From Chthoniobacterales bacterium (GTDB taxonomy: Bacteria > Verrucomicrobiota > Verrucomicrobiia > Chthoniobacterales > UBA10450): 64,000 nt of DNA. A program made the position numbers and the translations under genes. Below, piece by piece: positions 15,612 to 24,354 of the stretch (its first letter is position 1; each line of letters opens with the position of its first letter). The DNA lies in the NCBI GenBank assembly GCA_025935755.1, contig JAICUQ010000002.1, positions 1-64,000 of the forward strand, given 5' to 3'. The notes beneath the pieces are model-generated. The model was not told the origin of the DNA, made no database searches, and saw nothing but the letters and a program-made list of their open reading frames with translations.

Positions 15612-17477
15612 ATGAATAAGCGCAACTCACTGTTATTAATCTCAACTATGTTTGGCCTGCTGGCGTTAACTGCAGTAACTCCAGGTAGCGCGCGTGCCGA
15701 CGGTGGCGCAGTCGACACCATGAGTCTCACCGATGAGCCCGGGAAGTGGTTCAGAAGTCAGATCACGGGGACACCCGTCACTATTATCCGAGCCGGTCAA
15801 AGAGTTGATTTCAAAATCAATAACTGCTGCACGAGTACACGCCATACGGTCACCCTTCTGATGAAACCGGCCGGGTCTCGTGTCGTCCTGGATCAAGATT
15901 CCTCACAGAATGGAACGCTTTCGGCTACCTTCGACGTGCCCGGAGTTTACCTGTTCCATTGTAAGATTCATCCGTACATGACGGCCGTCGTGGGAGTGAA
16001 GAACGCCGCCGGCAATATTCCTAACGTGACGGCAAGCATGCTTCCGTTCATTGGTCACCTTGGAGTCAACTCACTCCCTGCGTCAACTGTGCTCTCGGTT
16101 ATCACAACGATCGCTCCCACAGACACCGACAAGCGCGCCAAGTGGGACATTCTCACGTCGGCGGCCGAACGGAGACCAAACACACCTGGTGTCGGTGAGG
16201 TTTGGGTAGATACTCAGTTCGAACGGGTAGCCAATCAAAGAGATCAGAGCGGTGTCGTTAAGCCCGGAACCATCACCGTGCTCGATGCAGCGACTTTCAC
16301 GGTCGAGCGCGAGATAAATGGCATCCAATCGGGCGGGATGTGGAATAACCCGCACAATATGTGGGCCAACTTCCCTCTCAATGTCGTCTACAACGGCAAT
16401 TGGTTCGGCAAGTGGATCAACAAAATTGACCGGCCGAGTGGGGCCATTCTTAACAGCATCACAGTTGGCGAGGCGCCCACGCATATTATTACGATTCCGA
16501 CTCCGGGGCAGCAAAACGGAGTACTAACTGTTCCTCTAAGCGCGGACAAAAACATGGTTAAAGTTCGCGACAGCGCTTCTGGTATGCAAATCATCGACAG
16601 CGACCCTACAGGCGAGGGAAGAAATCATCCACACGGACACTGGCTTACCTGCGGACTGGGAGATCGCACGATCGTGCCGAACGTTTTCAAGGGGATCGGC
16701 CCAGCAGGGTCGATCAGCATCATCGACACAGCGAGTGGCAACGTTCTAAAAGAGTTTCGTCAAAATCCTAACGATCCGCTGACTGCGCCTCTTTTGATGC
16801 CGATAGCTGTCGGAGAGTGTCACGTCCACGGAGTTCACAAGGCTTATGTGGCTAATCTAGTCAGCGGCATGGTCACTGTCATTGATGTGGACGCGAAAAG
16901 GATTTTGCGAAACATCCCTGTGACGCTCGCTCCGGACGGGCAAACCGGTCTGAATATCTTCCACACGCTTCAAGGACCGATCCAGACCCCGGTGAGCCCT
17001 GACGAAAAATGGTCTGCCAGTGCGGTCTTCTCGCTCACCAATGTCTCACGCCCACCGACAAACTCGGCGGATCACGTGGCGATTATTGACACGAGTACGG
17101 ATAGAGTTGTGGCGTTCGTTCCTACTCCTGCCGGAACGCACGGAGTGAATTGGGGAGCCAAGAAAGGCGGTGGATATTACGCATATGTCACAAATCAGCA
17201 TGCCAATGTACTCACGATCATTGATCCCGATCCAAACGGGGATGGTAACGGCGCCGACGCTGCCGCCGTCGGTACGATCCTGCTCGCGAACGGTAGCAAT
17301 GGCGCAGGCGCAACCGACGGCACAGGTGGACAAGGAGTGAAGCCACTTCCCATGACTCACGACGGATGGATCCAGCCAACTGTTGCGCTGTCTGGAACTG
17401 GAAGACTCTCGCCTGAGGTCGAGGGATGGATCAGCTTGCTCACACCCGCGCAGAAAGATCCCGGCGATCACCATTAA
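15612..17477 (+). CDS. Exported amicyanin-like cupredoxin fused to a His-rich beta-propeller
   Basis: 621 residues with a signal peptide (cleavage near residue 29). Residues 35-130 form a blue-copper cupredoxin with a complete type-1 site: His78 (STRHTVTLL), Cys117, His120 and Met123 (FHCKIHPYM). The C-x2-H-x2-M spacing is that of amicyanin. Residues 150-600 are YVTN/YncE-type propeller repeats (GTITVLDAATFTV, GSISIIDTASGNV, GMVTVIDVDAKRI, HVAIIDTSTDRV, NVLTIIDPDPNG). The propeller carries His-rich loops: PHN248-area, HPHGH at 339-343, HVHGVH at 404-409, FH451, TH510, QH530 and TH583. A periplasmic electron-transfer or copper-binding role is likely; the substrate is unknown. The gene stands alone, 163 bp after the two-component pair. 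Confidence 0.8.
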   Translation: MNKRNSLLLISTMFGLLALTAVTPGSARADGGAVDTMSLTDEPGKWFRSQITGTPVTIIRAGQRVDFKINNCCTSTRHTVTLLMKPAGSRVVLDQDSSQNGTLSATFDVPGVYLFHCKIHPYMTAVVGVKNAAGNIPNVTASMLPFIGHLGVNSLPASTVLSVITTIAPTDTDKRAKWDILTSAAERRPNTPGVGEVWVDTQFERVANQRDQSGVVKPGTITVLDAATFTVEREINGIQSGGMWNNPHNMWANFPLNVVYNGNWFGKWINKIDRPSGAILNSITVGEAPTHIITIPTPGQQNGVLTVPLSADKNMVKVRDSASGMQIIDSDPTGEGRNHPHGHWLTCGLGDRTIVPNVFKGIGPAGSISIIDTASGNVLKEFRQNPNDPLTAPLLMPIAVGECHVHGVHKAYVANLVSGMVTVIDVDAKRILRNIPVTLAPDGQTGLNIFHTLQGPIQTPVSPDEKWSASAVFSLTNVSRPPTNSADHVAIIDTSTDRVVAFVPTPAGTHGVNWGAKKGGGYYAYVTNQHANVLTIIDPDPNGDGNGADAAAVGTILLANGSNGAGATDGTGGQGVKPLPMTHDGWIQPTVALSGTGRLSPEVEGWISLLTPAQKDPGDHH

Positions 17478-17688
17478 AGTAATCCGCTGCGGCGAATAAG
17501 AGCATCATCATTCGCGGACTCGCCAATGACCTAACGATTGATTTGAAGATCGCTGAGGTAATGGACATTGGCTGCGGTATACTGGAGAACGGCGGCTGCT
17601 TAGATCACTTGGCACAATAGCGTAATCCCACACGCTCCCAGCCAGATTTTCGCTTGAAACCAACGCAGTCGTGTTGGATTCAAGACAG

Positions 17689-19188
17689 ATGAAACGAATG
17701 CGAGTTTTGCCTCTCGTTGGTGTGGCTGTGGCACTTCTTTGGACAGCGACCCCTCTCTGTTACTCAGTGGATACCGAACACTCCGATATCAAGTCCGAAA
17801 TCACGAAACGCCACGATGAAGCGGTGAAGCGGTTGCAGGATTGGATTGCGCAGGTGTCCATCGCGGCGGAGAACCGCGGTTATCCCGAAGGCGCAGAGTA
17901 CATGGCGAAGCTCGCGCGCGATGCAGGATTTCAACAGGCGACGGTAATTAATACCGATGGAAAACCAGGGGTTTTTGCGACGCTCGACGCCGGTGCGCCG
18001 AAAACAGTGGGACTCTATTTCATGTACGATGTGAAACAGTTCGATCCCTCGGAGTGGTCGTCGCCCCCAACTGAAGCTCGACTCGTGGACAAACCACCGC
18101 TCGGGAAAGTGATAGTCGGTCGAGGTGCCGTGAATCAAAAAGGTCCCGAAGCGGCCTTTCTCGCTGCGCTGCATGCAATTCGCGGAGCGGGCAAGAAGAT
18201 GCCGGTCAATCTGGTGCTCGTGGCCGAAGGCGAAGAGGAGATCGGTTCGCCGCATATTGCGCAACTCGTTAGGCGACCGGAGGTGCTCGAAGCGCTGAAG
18301 AAGTGTATCGGTGTGTTTATGCCGTTTGCCGCTCAGGACCTCGACGGGATCGTCACAGTGAATCTCGGATCGAAAGGCGTAATCGAGCTTGAGCTGGTTT
18401 CCAGCGGCGAGAAGTGGGGGCGCGGTCCGGCAAAAGACATTCATTCTTCGCTCAAAGCCATGGTGGACAGCCCGGCATGGCATTTGGTTAAGGCGCTTAC
18501 CACACTGGTCTCCGAGGATGGTAACGTAATCACAATCGACAATTATCCGAAGCCGCTCCCCCTCAGCGCTGAGGAAAAAGCGATGATTGAAAAAGTATCG
18601 AAGGTGCGCAGTGAAGCGCAGACGAAAAAGCTATACAGCGTTCAGCATTGGATTAATGATCTGCCGTGGGAGCAGGCGAACGAGCGCCTCGAGTCGCAGC
18701 CGACCGTAAACATCGAAGGATTGGTCGGCGGTTACACCGGCCCGGGCGGCAAAACCGTTCTTCCGCATCGCGCCGTCGCTAAAATCGACATGCGACTCGT
18801 GCCTGACATGAAAGCAGCGGACGCGCTCGCCGCATTGAAGACACATCTGGCCAAGCGCGGATTCGGCGACATCGAAGTAAACATGACCGGTGGATACGAT
18901 CCGACTGCTACATCAAAAGATTCGGCACTGATCCAGGCGCAGTTGGCGACCTACAAACAATTCGGAATCGACGCATTGCTTTGGCCGCGCAACGCCGGTT
19001 CTTATCCCGGTTACGTGTTCACAGGCGAACCGCTCAAGCTCGCCGCCGGGCACTTCGGACTTGGCCACGGCAGCGGCGCGCACGCGCCGGACGAATATTA
19101 TGTTGTCGAATCCACCAATCCGAAAATCCAGGGCTTCGACGGCGCGGTAATGTCTTTCGTCGAATATCTCTACCGGTTGGCGAAGTAG
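17689..19188 (+). CDS. Exported M20-family peptidase homologue lacking key metal ligands
   Basis: 499 residues from the ATG at 17689 (a GTG at 17671 is also in frame). The signal peptide is MKRMRVLPLVGVAVALLWTA. Overall fold and order match M20 dipeptidases (PepV/CNDP-like): catalytic Glu pair in EGEEEIGSPH (180-188) and late metal His465 in GSGAHAPDEYY. However, the usual GHYDV reads FMYDV, putting Met112 in place of the metal His. The bridging Asp of GRGASDDKG reads GRGAVNQKG (Asn149). Two metal ligands are therefore missing, and hydrolytic activity is doubtful. It could bind peptides without cleaving them or use one metal. No frameshift; the gene is otherwise intact. Confidence 0.8.
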   Translation: MKRMRVLPLVGVAVALLWTATPLCYSVDTEHSDIKSEITKRHDEAVKRLQDWIAQVSIAAENRGYPEGAEYMAKLARDAGFQQATVINTDGKPGVFATLDAGAPKTVGLYFMYDVKQFDPSEWSSPPTEARLVDKPPLGKVIVGRGAVNQKGPEAAFLAALHAIRGAGKKMPVNLVLVAEGEEEIGSPHIAQLVRRPEVLEALKKCIGVFMPFAAQDLDGIVTVNLGSKGVIELELVSSGEKWGRGPAKDIHSSLKAMVDSPAWHLVKALTTLVSEDGNVITIDNYPKPLPLSAEEKAMIEKVSKVRSEAQTKKLYSVQHWINDLPWEQANERLESQPTVNIEGLVGGYTGPGGKTVLPHRAVAKIDMRLVPDMKAADALAALKTHLAKRGFGDIEVNMTGGYDPTATSKDSALIQAQLATYKQFGIDALLWPRNAGSYPGYVFTGEPLKLAAGHFGLGHGSGAHAPDEYYVVESTNPKIQGFDGAVMSFVEYLYRLAK

Positions 19189-19193
19189 CTAAA

Positions 19194-19211
19194 GCGCCAG
19201 AGCACTGGCGC
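19194..19211 (+). terminator. GC hairpin just after the M20 homologue
   Basis: GCGCCAG-AGCA-CTGGCGC: a perfect 7-bp GC-rich stem with a 4-nt loop starting 6 nt after the stop codon. No T-run follows, so it may be a weak terminator, an mRNA 3' stabiliser, or simply a small repeat. Confidence 0.35.
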
Positions 19212-19294
19212 AGTCCAAAACGTGACCGTTTCTCCGAACGCGATTACGCGCCTCGCGTTTTGGCGTGCGGCGGTGCTCCGCCGTTTCATCACAA

Positions 19295-19720
19295 TCACAG
19301 CAACTTCGCTTCGAGATTAATTTGCGCGCCGGCAAGCACCACTGAGACCGGACAGGTTTTCTTGGTGTGCTCAGCTTGTTCGCGAAATTTCGTTTCGTCG
19401 ATCCCGGGAACCTCCGCTTCGGTTTTCACATCGATCGTGGTGATCTTTGGTCCGCCGCCTACCATTTCCAGCTTCACAGTTGCAGTAGTGTTGATGCGTT
19501 TAGCCGGATGCCCGGCTTTCTCGAGATTGGCCGAGAGCGCCATCGAATAGCAACCGGCTTCCGCTGCGGCGATCAGCTCTTCGGGATTAGTGCCTTTTCC
19601 TTCCTCGAAGCGCGAGGAAAACGAGTAAGGCCCGTCGAACGCGCCGCTGCCGAGTTTCATCGTGCCGCTGCCTTGCTTCAGTGTGCCTTCCCATACCGCG
19701 GATCCAGTTCGTGTCGCCAT
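19295..19720 (-). CDS. osmC: OsmC-family peroxiredoxin (organic hydroperoxide resistance)
   Basis: 141 residues from the ATG at 19720; upstream extension of the frame runs into repeat sequence and was rejected. OsmC is a cytoplasmic thiol peroxidase that reduces organic hydroperoxides with two cysteines. Here these are Cys57 (AAEAGCYSMALS) and Cys123 (HTKKTCPVS). The N-terminal MATRTGSAVWEGTLKQG and the GTNPEELIAAAEAGC motif are characteristic of OsmC rather than Ohr. It is a single gene converging on the M20 homologue; upstream (19866-19992) is a repeat element. Confidence 0.9.
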   Translation of the reverse strand: MATRTGSAVWEGTLKQGSGTMKLGSGAFDGPYSFSSRFEEGKGTNPEELIAAAEAGCYSMALSANLEKAGHPAKRINTTATVKLEMVGGGPKITTIDVKTEAEVPGIDETKFREQAEHTKKTCPVSVVLAGAQINLEAKLL

Positions 19721-19865
19721 AGTCAAACACAGTGCCGTGTGTTCTTTGATTCGGCAACAGCGGAAGCTTGGATTGCGAGATGCTGCCGGTTGCCACCGGA
19801 TGTTGATTTTGCTTGTTGCTGCAAAGCGGGTAGGCGCGCCGTGGTTTCCGCGTTCAAAGCCGGCC

Positions 19866-19992
19866 GTCATGTTGAGCGGAGCGGTGCAACGAAATGCAAA
19901 GCATGAGGCGAGGCTTTCAAAACTGTGGCTCATGCGGGGTCCAACGTTCCACTGCAAAACAATCAGAGATTCTTCGCTTGGCTCAGAATGAC
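19866..19992. repeat. GTCAT...ATGAC inverted-repeat element
   Basis: Left end GTCATGTTGAGCGGAGCG, right end AGATTCTTCGCTTGGCTCAG ending in AATGAC. The longer variable centre contains the inverted pair GCATGAGGC / GCTCATGC. It separates osmC from the transporter gene. Confidence 0.65.
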
Positions 19993-20004
19993 ATTAAGCG
20001 ACGA

Positions 20005-21324
20005 TTAGGCCGTTTCCGGCGCAGCCGTGCCGGTTAATGCTGCATGCTCATCAGGCTTGGCTTCAGCCAGAGCGCGTTGTTTCCGACCCAGCCAAATGCC
20101 GAGTGCGCACCAACAAGCAACCAGCGGCACCGCTATAAAACTGATCGTGCTTACCCCCAGGCCGAGCGCTTGCATGCCGCCGTAAGACCATGCCCCGAAC
20201 TGATCACCACACCGGTAGCCAAAAGTGTCGATGAAGCTTTTCGCTTTGTATTTGTCTTCGCGCCTCAAAACGGTGAACAGGACCTCACGGGCTGGCCGCA
20301 TGAAAGCAAAAGTACTCGCGCGACGAGCAACCTGGAAAACGGCCAACACAGTCAGCACCGGCGCCACACCCATGGCCGCAAAGCCAAACAAGCTAAGCAC
20401 TGGCATGAACAAGAGAGTTACGGTCACGCCGAAGAACTTCATTAAGCGGCCGGTTGCAAAAATTTGCAGGAGAAGCGTAAGAGTGTTGACCGAAAGATCG
20501 AGTTTGGCGAAAAACGCCGTTCGCGCGGCTTTGTCGAGGAAACCGGCCTTGGTTAGCTCAGCTTGTTGAAAGTACGCCCATGTTGACGTCAGGGTGTAGA
20601 GCAGAATAAAGACAAAAAGGCCGAAGAGGTACGGCGACTTGCAAATATGGGTAACACCATCCCAGAATTTGCCTCCGATTGGTTTTTCGGCCCCTGCCTG
20701 TTCACCGGATTGCGAATCATGCCGTCGAAATTCCGAGGGAAAAAAACGAACGATTTGGGCCGCGATTTCGAGCATGGCGGCGCAGATCAACAGTAACACG
20801 CCCGTGCTGACACGCCGGACCAGCACGGTCGTAATGATTGGGCCGAGAATTCCGCCTAACGAGCCGCCGACGGCAATGAAACCGAAAAGCCGTTTACCCT
20901 GCTCCGACGTAAACAAGTCGGTCATGAATCCCCAGAACACGGCAGTCGCAAAGAGATTGAACACACTCACCCAAACGAAAAAACATCCATCGATCCATGG
21001 TTGCTTGCCGCGCGGCACGAACTGCATGAGAACGAAAAAAATAACGAGGTTCGCGGCAAAGAAACGATAAGCAATGGGAATAAATCTTCGCCGCGACATT
21101 CGCGCCACGATGGCTGAGAACAGCGCGTTCGCCACGATCATTGTCACGAGCACCACAGTGAACATCCACCACAAGTTCTCGGAGAAATTGGCTCCGATGT
21201 TGTCGCGAACCGGGCGGATAACGTAGTAACCGGCCAGGACGACAAAGAAAAAGATGAACCCCAGCCAGAGCGCCCGGATTTCGTTAGGCTTTACGTCGAC
21301 GATCTTTGCGAACAGGCGATTCAT
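20005..21324 (-). CDS. MFS-type membrane transporter resembling NTP/NDP (ATP:ADP) translocases
   Basis: 439 residues from the ATG at 21324 (a GTG five codons upstream is possible). About 12 membrane helices. The first reads ALWLGFIFFFVVLAGYYVIR followed by PVRDNIG. This YYVIRPxRD pattern and the FWGFMTDLFTSEQGKRLFGF segment are typical of the bacterial nucleotide-transporter-like (Npt/Tlc-related) group of the major facilitator superfamily. True ATP/ADP exchangers are known in Chlamydiae and Rickettsiae; free-living homologues have mostly unknown substrates. No neighbour points to a substrate. A basic loop between TM6 and TM7 ends in a Lys/Gln/Glu-rich stretch. Confidence 0.7.
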   Translation of the reverse strand: MNRLFAKIVDVKPNEIRALWLGFIFFFVVLAGYYVIRPVRDNIGANFSENLWWMFTVVLVTMIVANALFSAIVARMSRRRFIPIAYRFFAANLVIFFVLMQFVPRGKQPWIDGCFFVWVSVFNLFATAVFWGFMTDLFTSEQGKRLFGFIAVGGSLGGILGPIITTVLVRRVSTGVLLLICAAMLEIAAQIVRFFPSEFRRHDSQSGEQAGAEKPIGGKFWDGVTHICKSPYLFGLFVFILLYTLTSTWAYFQQAELTKAGFLDKAARTAFFAKLDLSVNTLTLLLQIFATGRLMKFFGVTVTLLFMPVLSLFGFAAMGVAPVLTVLAVFQVARRASTFAFMRPAREVLFTVLRREDKYKAKSFIDTFGYRCGDQFGAWSYGGMQALGLGVSTISFIAVPLVACWCALGIWLGRKQRALAEAKPDEHAALTGTAAPETA

Positions 21325-21467
21325 CGCAAGGGAGCACACGCGCCCTTGCGTGCACGCTTCGGCGCCTCGCCAAAACCGACTTCGCCGAAAAGAAAAAAGG
21401 AATTCATCTCAGCCAGCTTCGCTGGGAAGCGAAGCTGTGCACGCGAAGGCCCACGCGCTCCCCTGAG

Positions 21468-22580
21468 TCATGATTTCTTCTTCCAAGCGGTCAGCACTTC
21501 TGCTTCGCGTTCAGCTGAGAGACCAGCTTTTGGATGGGCCTGTCGTTCAGGCGGCAGAGATTTGAACCAGGCGAGTGTATCGCGTGCGGTGACATCGAGT
21601 GGCCGAAACGTGAGGCCTTTGCTCAACGCGCGACTGATGTTCGTTCGCGCCACTGCATCGTCTTTCCCTGTCCACACCGGCATGTCAGACCAGGGTTGCA
21701 CTTTCTGCTCAGTCAAAAATTGTTCGTTTACCCATGTGAACTTCGCGTCCGACTTCAACGCATCTCTAATCCCATCCAACATTGCGCCGACGGCGAAGGG
21801 TTTGGCCGGTCCGGTTGCATTGTAAACTCCGGTCTCACGGTTCTCGGCCATGCGGATGGTCCACTCAGCGAGGTCTCGCGCATCGATGAACTGGACAGGA
21901 TCGCTCGGATTTCCAGGTGCCAACACCTCTCCCGCGCGATCGATACGGACAGGCCAGTACGTAAACCTGTCGCTCTCGTCACGTGGGCCGACGATTAGTC
22001 CGGGCCGAATAATCAAAGTTTTTCCTGGAAACCATTTTTCAGCTTCGCGTTCCGAGAGCGCTTTCAGTGGCCCGTACGTTTTGAACCCGGACGCGCGCAC
22101 AGCTTCGATCGTCTCCTTGTACGGATCTGCACCTTCGTATTTTTCCGTCGGCGCATTTTCATCGGGACCCTGCTTCGAGTCTCCGTAAACGGAAATCGTC
22201 GAAATGAATACATACCGATCAACGTTTTCTTTGAGGACTTGCGCCGCGTCACGGACCCACGCCGGCAGCGTCGTCGGATTATCGATCACCACATCCCATT
22301 TTCGATTTTTCAGCGCCTCAAGATTGCCGTTGCGATCACCGACAAGCTGCTCGACTTGAGCAGGCAATTCGCCCGGATGCGTCTTATTGCGATTGAACGT
22401 GGTCACCTTATGTCCGCGACTTAACGCATATTTCACCTGGTACGGACCAGTGAATCCGGTACCGCCGAGAATAAGTATGCGCATCGGGGTCGGTTTCTGC
22501 TCTGCAAACAAAGAAGTTGCTGTTGCTCGCGACGCAAGCGCAGTGGCCGCAGATATTTTTATGAAACGACGGCGATCCAT
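21468..22580 (-). CDS. Tat-exported NAD-dependent epimerase/dehydratase (extended SDR)
   Basis: 370 residues. It begins MDRRRFIKISAATALA, a twin-arginine signal (RRRFIK), so it is predicted to be exported folded with its cofactor. The Rossmann motif is ILILGGTGFTGPY (about residue 35). The SDR core continues with DVVIDNPTT, the YVFISTISVYGD strand and YGPLK (Tyr-x3-Lys catalytic pair), then LIIRPGLIVGPRDES. Substrate unknown; related proteins act on sugar nucleotides or sugars. It is divergent from an aldo/keto reductase that also carries a Tat signal, suggesting a periplasmic pair. Confidence 0.82.
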   Translation of the reverse strand: MDRRRFIKISAATALASRATATSLFAEQKPTPMRILILGGTGFTGPYQVKYALSRGHKVTTFNRNKTHPGELPAQVEQLVGDRNGNLEALKNRKWDVVIDNPTTLPAWVRDAAQVLKENVDRYVFISTISVYGDSKQGPDENAPTEKYEGADPYKETIEAVRASGFKTYGPLKALSEREAEKWFPGKTLIIRPGLIVGPRDESDRFTYWPVRIDRAGEVLAPGNPSDPVQFIDARDLAEWTIRMAENRETGVYNATGPAKPFAVGAMLDGIRDALKSDAKFTWVNEQFLTEQKVQPWSDMPVWTGKDDAVARTNISRALSKGLTFRPLDVTARDTLAWFKSLPPERQAHPKAGLSAEREAEVLTAWKKKS

Positions 22581-22613
22581 GGAGCCATATAACGCCTGTA
22601 AGGCATCTGTGCC

Positions 22614-22642
22614 ATTGGCGTTTCACAGAAACGCCCTACAGT
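22614..22642. repeat. Small palindromic repeat (GGCGTTTcacagAAACGCC type)
   Basis: GGCGTTT-CACAG-AAACGCC followed by CTACAGT. The same unit, with GGCGTCTG-AC-ACAGACGCC, occurs at 60998-61025. It lies between the two divergent Tat-signal genes, 8 bp before the proposed GTG start of the reductase. Confidence 0.65.
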
Positions 22643-22650
22643 GGGAAATC

Positions 22651-23568
22651 GTGACGCGACGTGAAGCTGCGAAAGTAATCGGCGGCACAGCGGCAGCTCT
22701 GGTTTTGCCAATCAGCGCCGAAGCGAAAAGCGAATCAATAACAATGTTGACGCGCGCCATCCCCTCCTCTGGCGAGAAGCTACCGGTGATCGGCCTTGGA
22801 ACATGGCAGGCGTTCGATGTTGATCTCGGTGGGAACATCCAGAAACAACTGGAAGAGGTGCTGTCGCAATTCGTGAAGCTCGGCGGCCGTGTGATTGATT
22901 CTTCGCCAATGTACGGCCGCGCCGAAAAGGTCATCGGCCAGCTCACTTCTGCGCTCAGGCTGCGAGACAAGCTGTTCATCGCAACCAAGGTTTGGACTGA
23001 GGGAAAGCAGAGCGGAATCCAGTCAATGGACCGTTCCACGGCACTTTTACGCACAGAACGAATCGACCTGATGCAAGTGCACAATCTCGTCGACGTAAAC
23101 ACACAACTCGCGACTTTGCAGGAATGGAAACAACAGGGCCGCATTCGCTACACCGGAATCACGCATTACGAGTCTGGGGCTTTGAACGAGATCGAAAAGC
23201 TAATGCGCAACCAGAAGTTCGATTTCCTGCAGATCAATTATTCCCTTATGGAACCTGAAGCGGAGCAACGTGTTTTACCGGTGGCACAGGAGCGCGGAAT
23301 CGCCGTGATCGCAAATCGGCCTTTTGGTTCCGGCGATCTCTTTTCCAAAGTGCGTGCGCAACCGCTGCCGGATTGGGCAAGCGAAGTCGACTGCCACACC
23401 TGGGCCCAATTCTTTTTGAAGTGGATTGTGGCAAATGCCGCAATCACGTGCGCGATTCCGGCGACGAATAAGCCACATCACCTTGAAGATAATATGCAGG
23501 GTGGCATTGGACGGTTACCCGACGCAAAACTGCGCCATCGGATGGCGGAATTCGTCTCATCATTGTAG
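22651..23568 (+). CDS. Tat-signal aldo/keto reductase
   Basis: 305 residues from the GTG at 22651. This start gives a twin-arginine signal (TRREAAKVIGGTAAALVLP); the frame is open further upstream, but only across the divergent gene and a repeat. The AKR barrel starts at LPVIGLGTWQAF. The catalytic tetrad is visible: Asp and Tyr in VIDSSPMYG, Lys in LFIATKVW, His in LMQVHNL. Late NADPH-binding elements include IANRPFGSGDLF. AKRs reduce aldehydes and ketones with NADPH, normally in the cytoplasm, so a Tat signal is notable. Similar Tat-AKRs occur in several soil bacteria; the substrate is unknown. Confidence 0.8.
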   Translation: MTRREAAKVIGGTAAALVLPISAEAKSESITMLTRAIPSSGEKLPVIGLGTWQAFDVDLGGNIQKQLEEVLSQFVKLGGRVIDSSPMYGRAEKVIGQLTSALRLRDKLFIATKVWTEGKQSGIQSMDRSTALLRTERIDLMQVHNLVDVNTQLATLQEWKQQGRIRYTGITHYESGALNEIEKLMRNQKFDFLQINYSLMEPEAEQRVLPVAQERGIAVIANRPFGSGDLFSKVRAQPLPDWASEVDCHTWAQFFLKWIVANAAITCAIPATNKPHHLEDNMQGGIGRLPDAKLRHRMAEFVSSL

Positions 23569-23677
23569 CTCCGCCACGGCCGTTGTACATCCAGCTTAAG
23601 TCAAATAAAAAATCTTTACTTTTGTTGAAAAAACTGGTTGCGGCCCTGGCCTATCTAGGGAATAGAACGCGCGCTTT

Positions 23678-24235
23678 ATGCGAAAACTTCTCACCCCCAT
23701 CGTCGTCATCCTTTTAGGAGCCGCTGTATTTTGCCCCCGCGCTGCCCTGGCATTGCGATTCTCGGCGCCCACTCCCAAATTCAATTACACCGATGCTTCC
23801 GGCAAAAAGCAGTCGGTCGACGTCGTAGACAAGTATTATCCGAAGAAGATCACGCAGCCGATTGCCAAAGCAGATGGCAGCATCGATCCCAAATTGCGCC
23901 GTGCCGCAACGATCGCCGAAGAACGCGCGCGTGCGCACTCGCTTAAGAAGTGCTGGGCCTTTGTCAAAGAAGCACTTGTCGCTGCTGGCGTAGTGAAGTC
24001 CCGTCCGCAAACACCGTTAGCTAAACAAGCTGGCCAGGAACTCGTGAACCATTACGGATTCAAAAAGCTGCCAGTGACCGATCCTTATCAGGCGCCGGTC
24101 GGCTCTGTTCTGGTGTATGGCGCCAAGCGCGCTGCGGGCCATGTCGAAATTCGCACGGAGACAGGCTTCGTCAGCGACTTTCGATCAAAGATTCCTTCGC
24201 GCCGGCCGTTGCTCGGCGTTTTCGCCAAGAGCTAG
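23678..24235 (+). CDS. Small secreted CHAP-like cysteine hydrolase candidate
   Basis: 185 residues, signal peptide MRKLLTPIVVILLGAAVFCP. The C-terminal half has a Cys in LKKCWAFVKEAL (Cys92) at the start of a helix. After PVGSVLVYGA, typical of CHAP/NlpC-P60 domains, it has His155 in GHVEIRTETGF. This Cys-helix/His-strand layout suggests a papain-like amidase on peptidoglycan. The N-terminal 65 residues (about 27-90) are basic and unassigned. No lipobox. It is a single gene after a 109-bp gap. I am fairly sure of export, less sure of enzyme activity. Confidence 0.6.
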   Translation: MRKLLTPIVVILLGAAVFCPRAALALRFSAPTPKFNYTDASGKKQSVDVVDKYYPKKITQPIAKADGSIDPKLRRAATIAEERARAHSLKKCWAFVKEALVAAGVVKSRPQTPLAKQAGQELVNHYGFKKLPVTDPYQAPVGSVLVYGAKRAAGHVEIRTETGFVSDFRSKIPSRRPLLGVFAKS

Positions 24236-24354
24236 GTAAAACCTGCGGCTTCGGCGGCCAGCTATCGTATTAGGGGAGCCTATCCACCCAGTCAACGGAG
24301 ATCGCGTTCTCCTCACCATTGCATACGCGGCCCTGCCGCCTAACTATTCACATC

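Noticed and set aside
17478-17688. Possible tRNA or small RNA gene in the 211-bp gap
   Set aside because: No cloverleaf, T-loop GGTTCGA pattern or terminator hairpin could be seen; the gap shows nothing definable.
17764-18483. 239-codon minus-strand frame opposite the M20 homologue
   Set aside because: Antisense shadow with no family features; the plus strand has signal peptide and M20 order.
22387-22650. N-terminal extension of the aldo/keto reductase
   Set aside because: It would overlap the divergent Tat-signal SDR gene by nearly 200 bp and include a palindromic repeat; the GTG at 22651 gives a clean twin-arginine signal.
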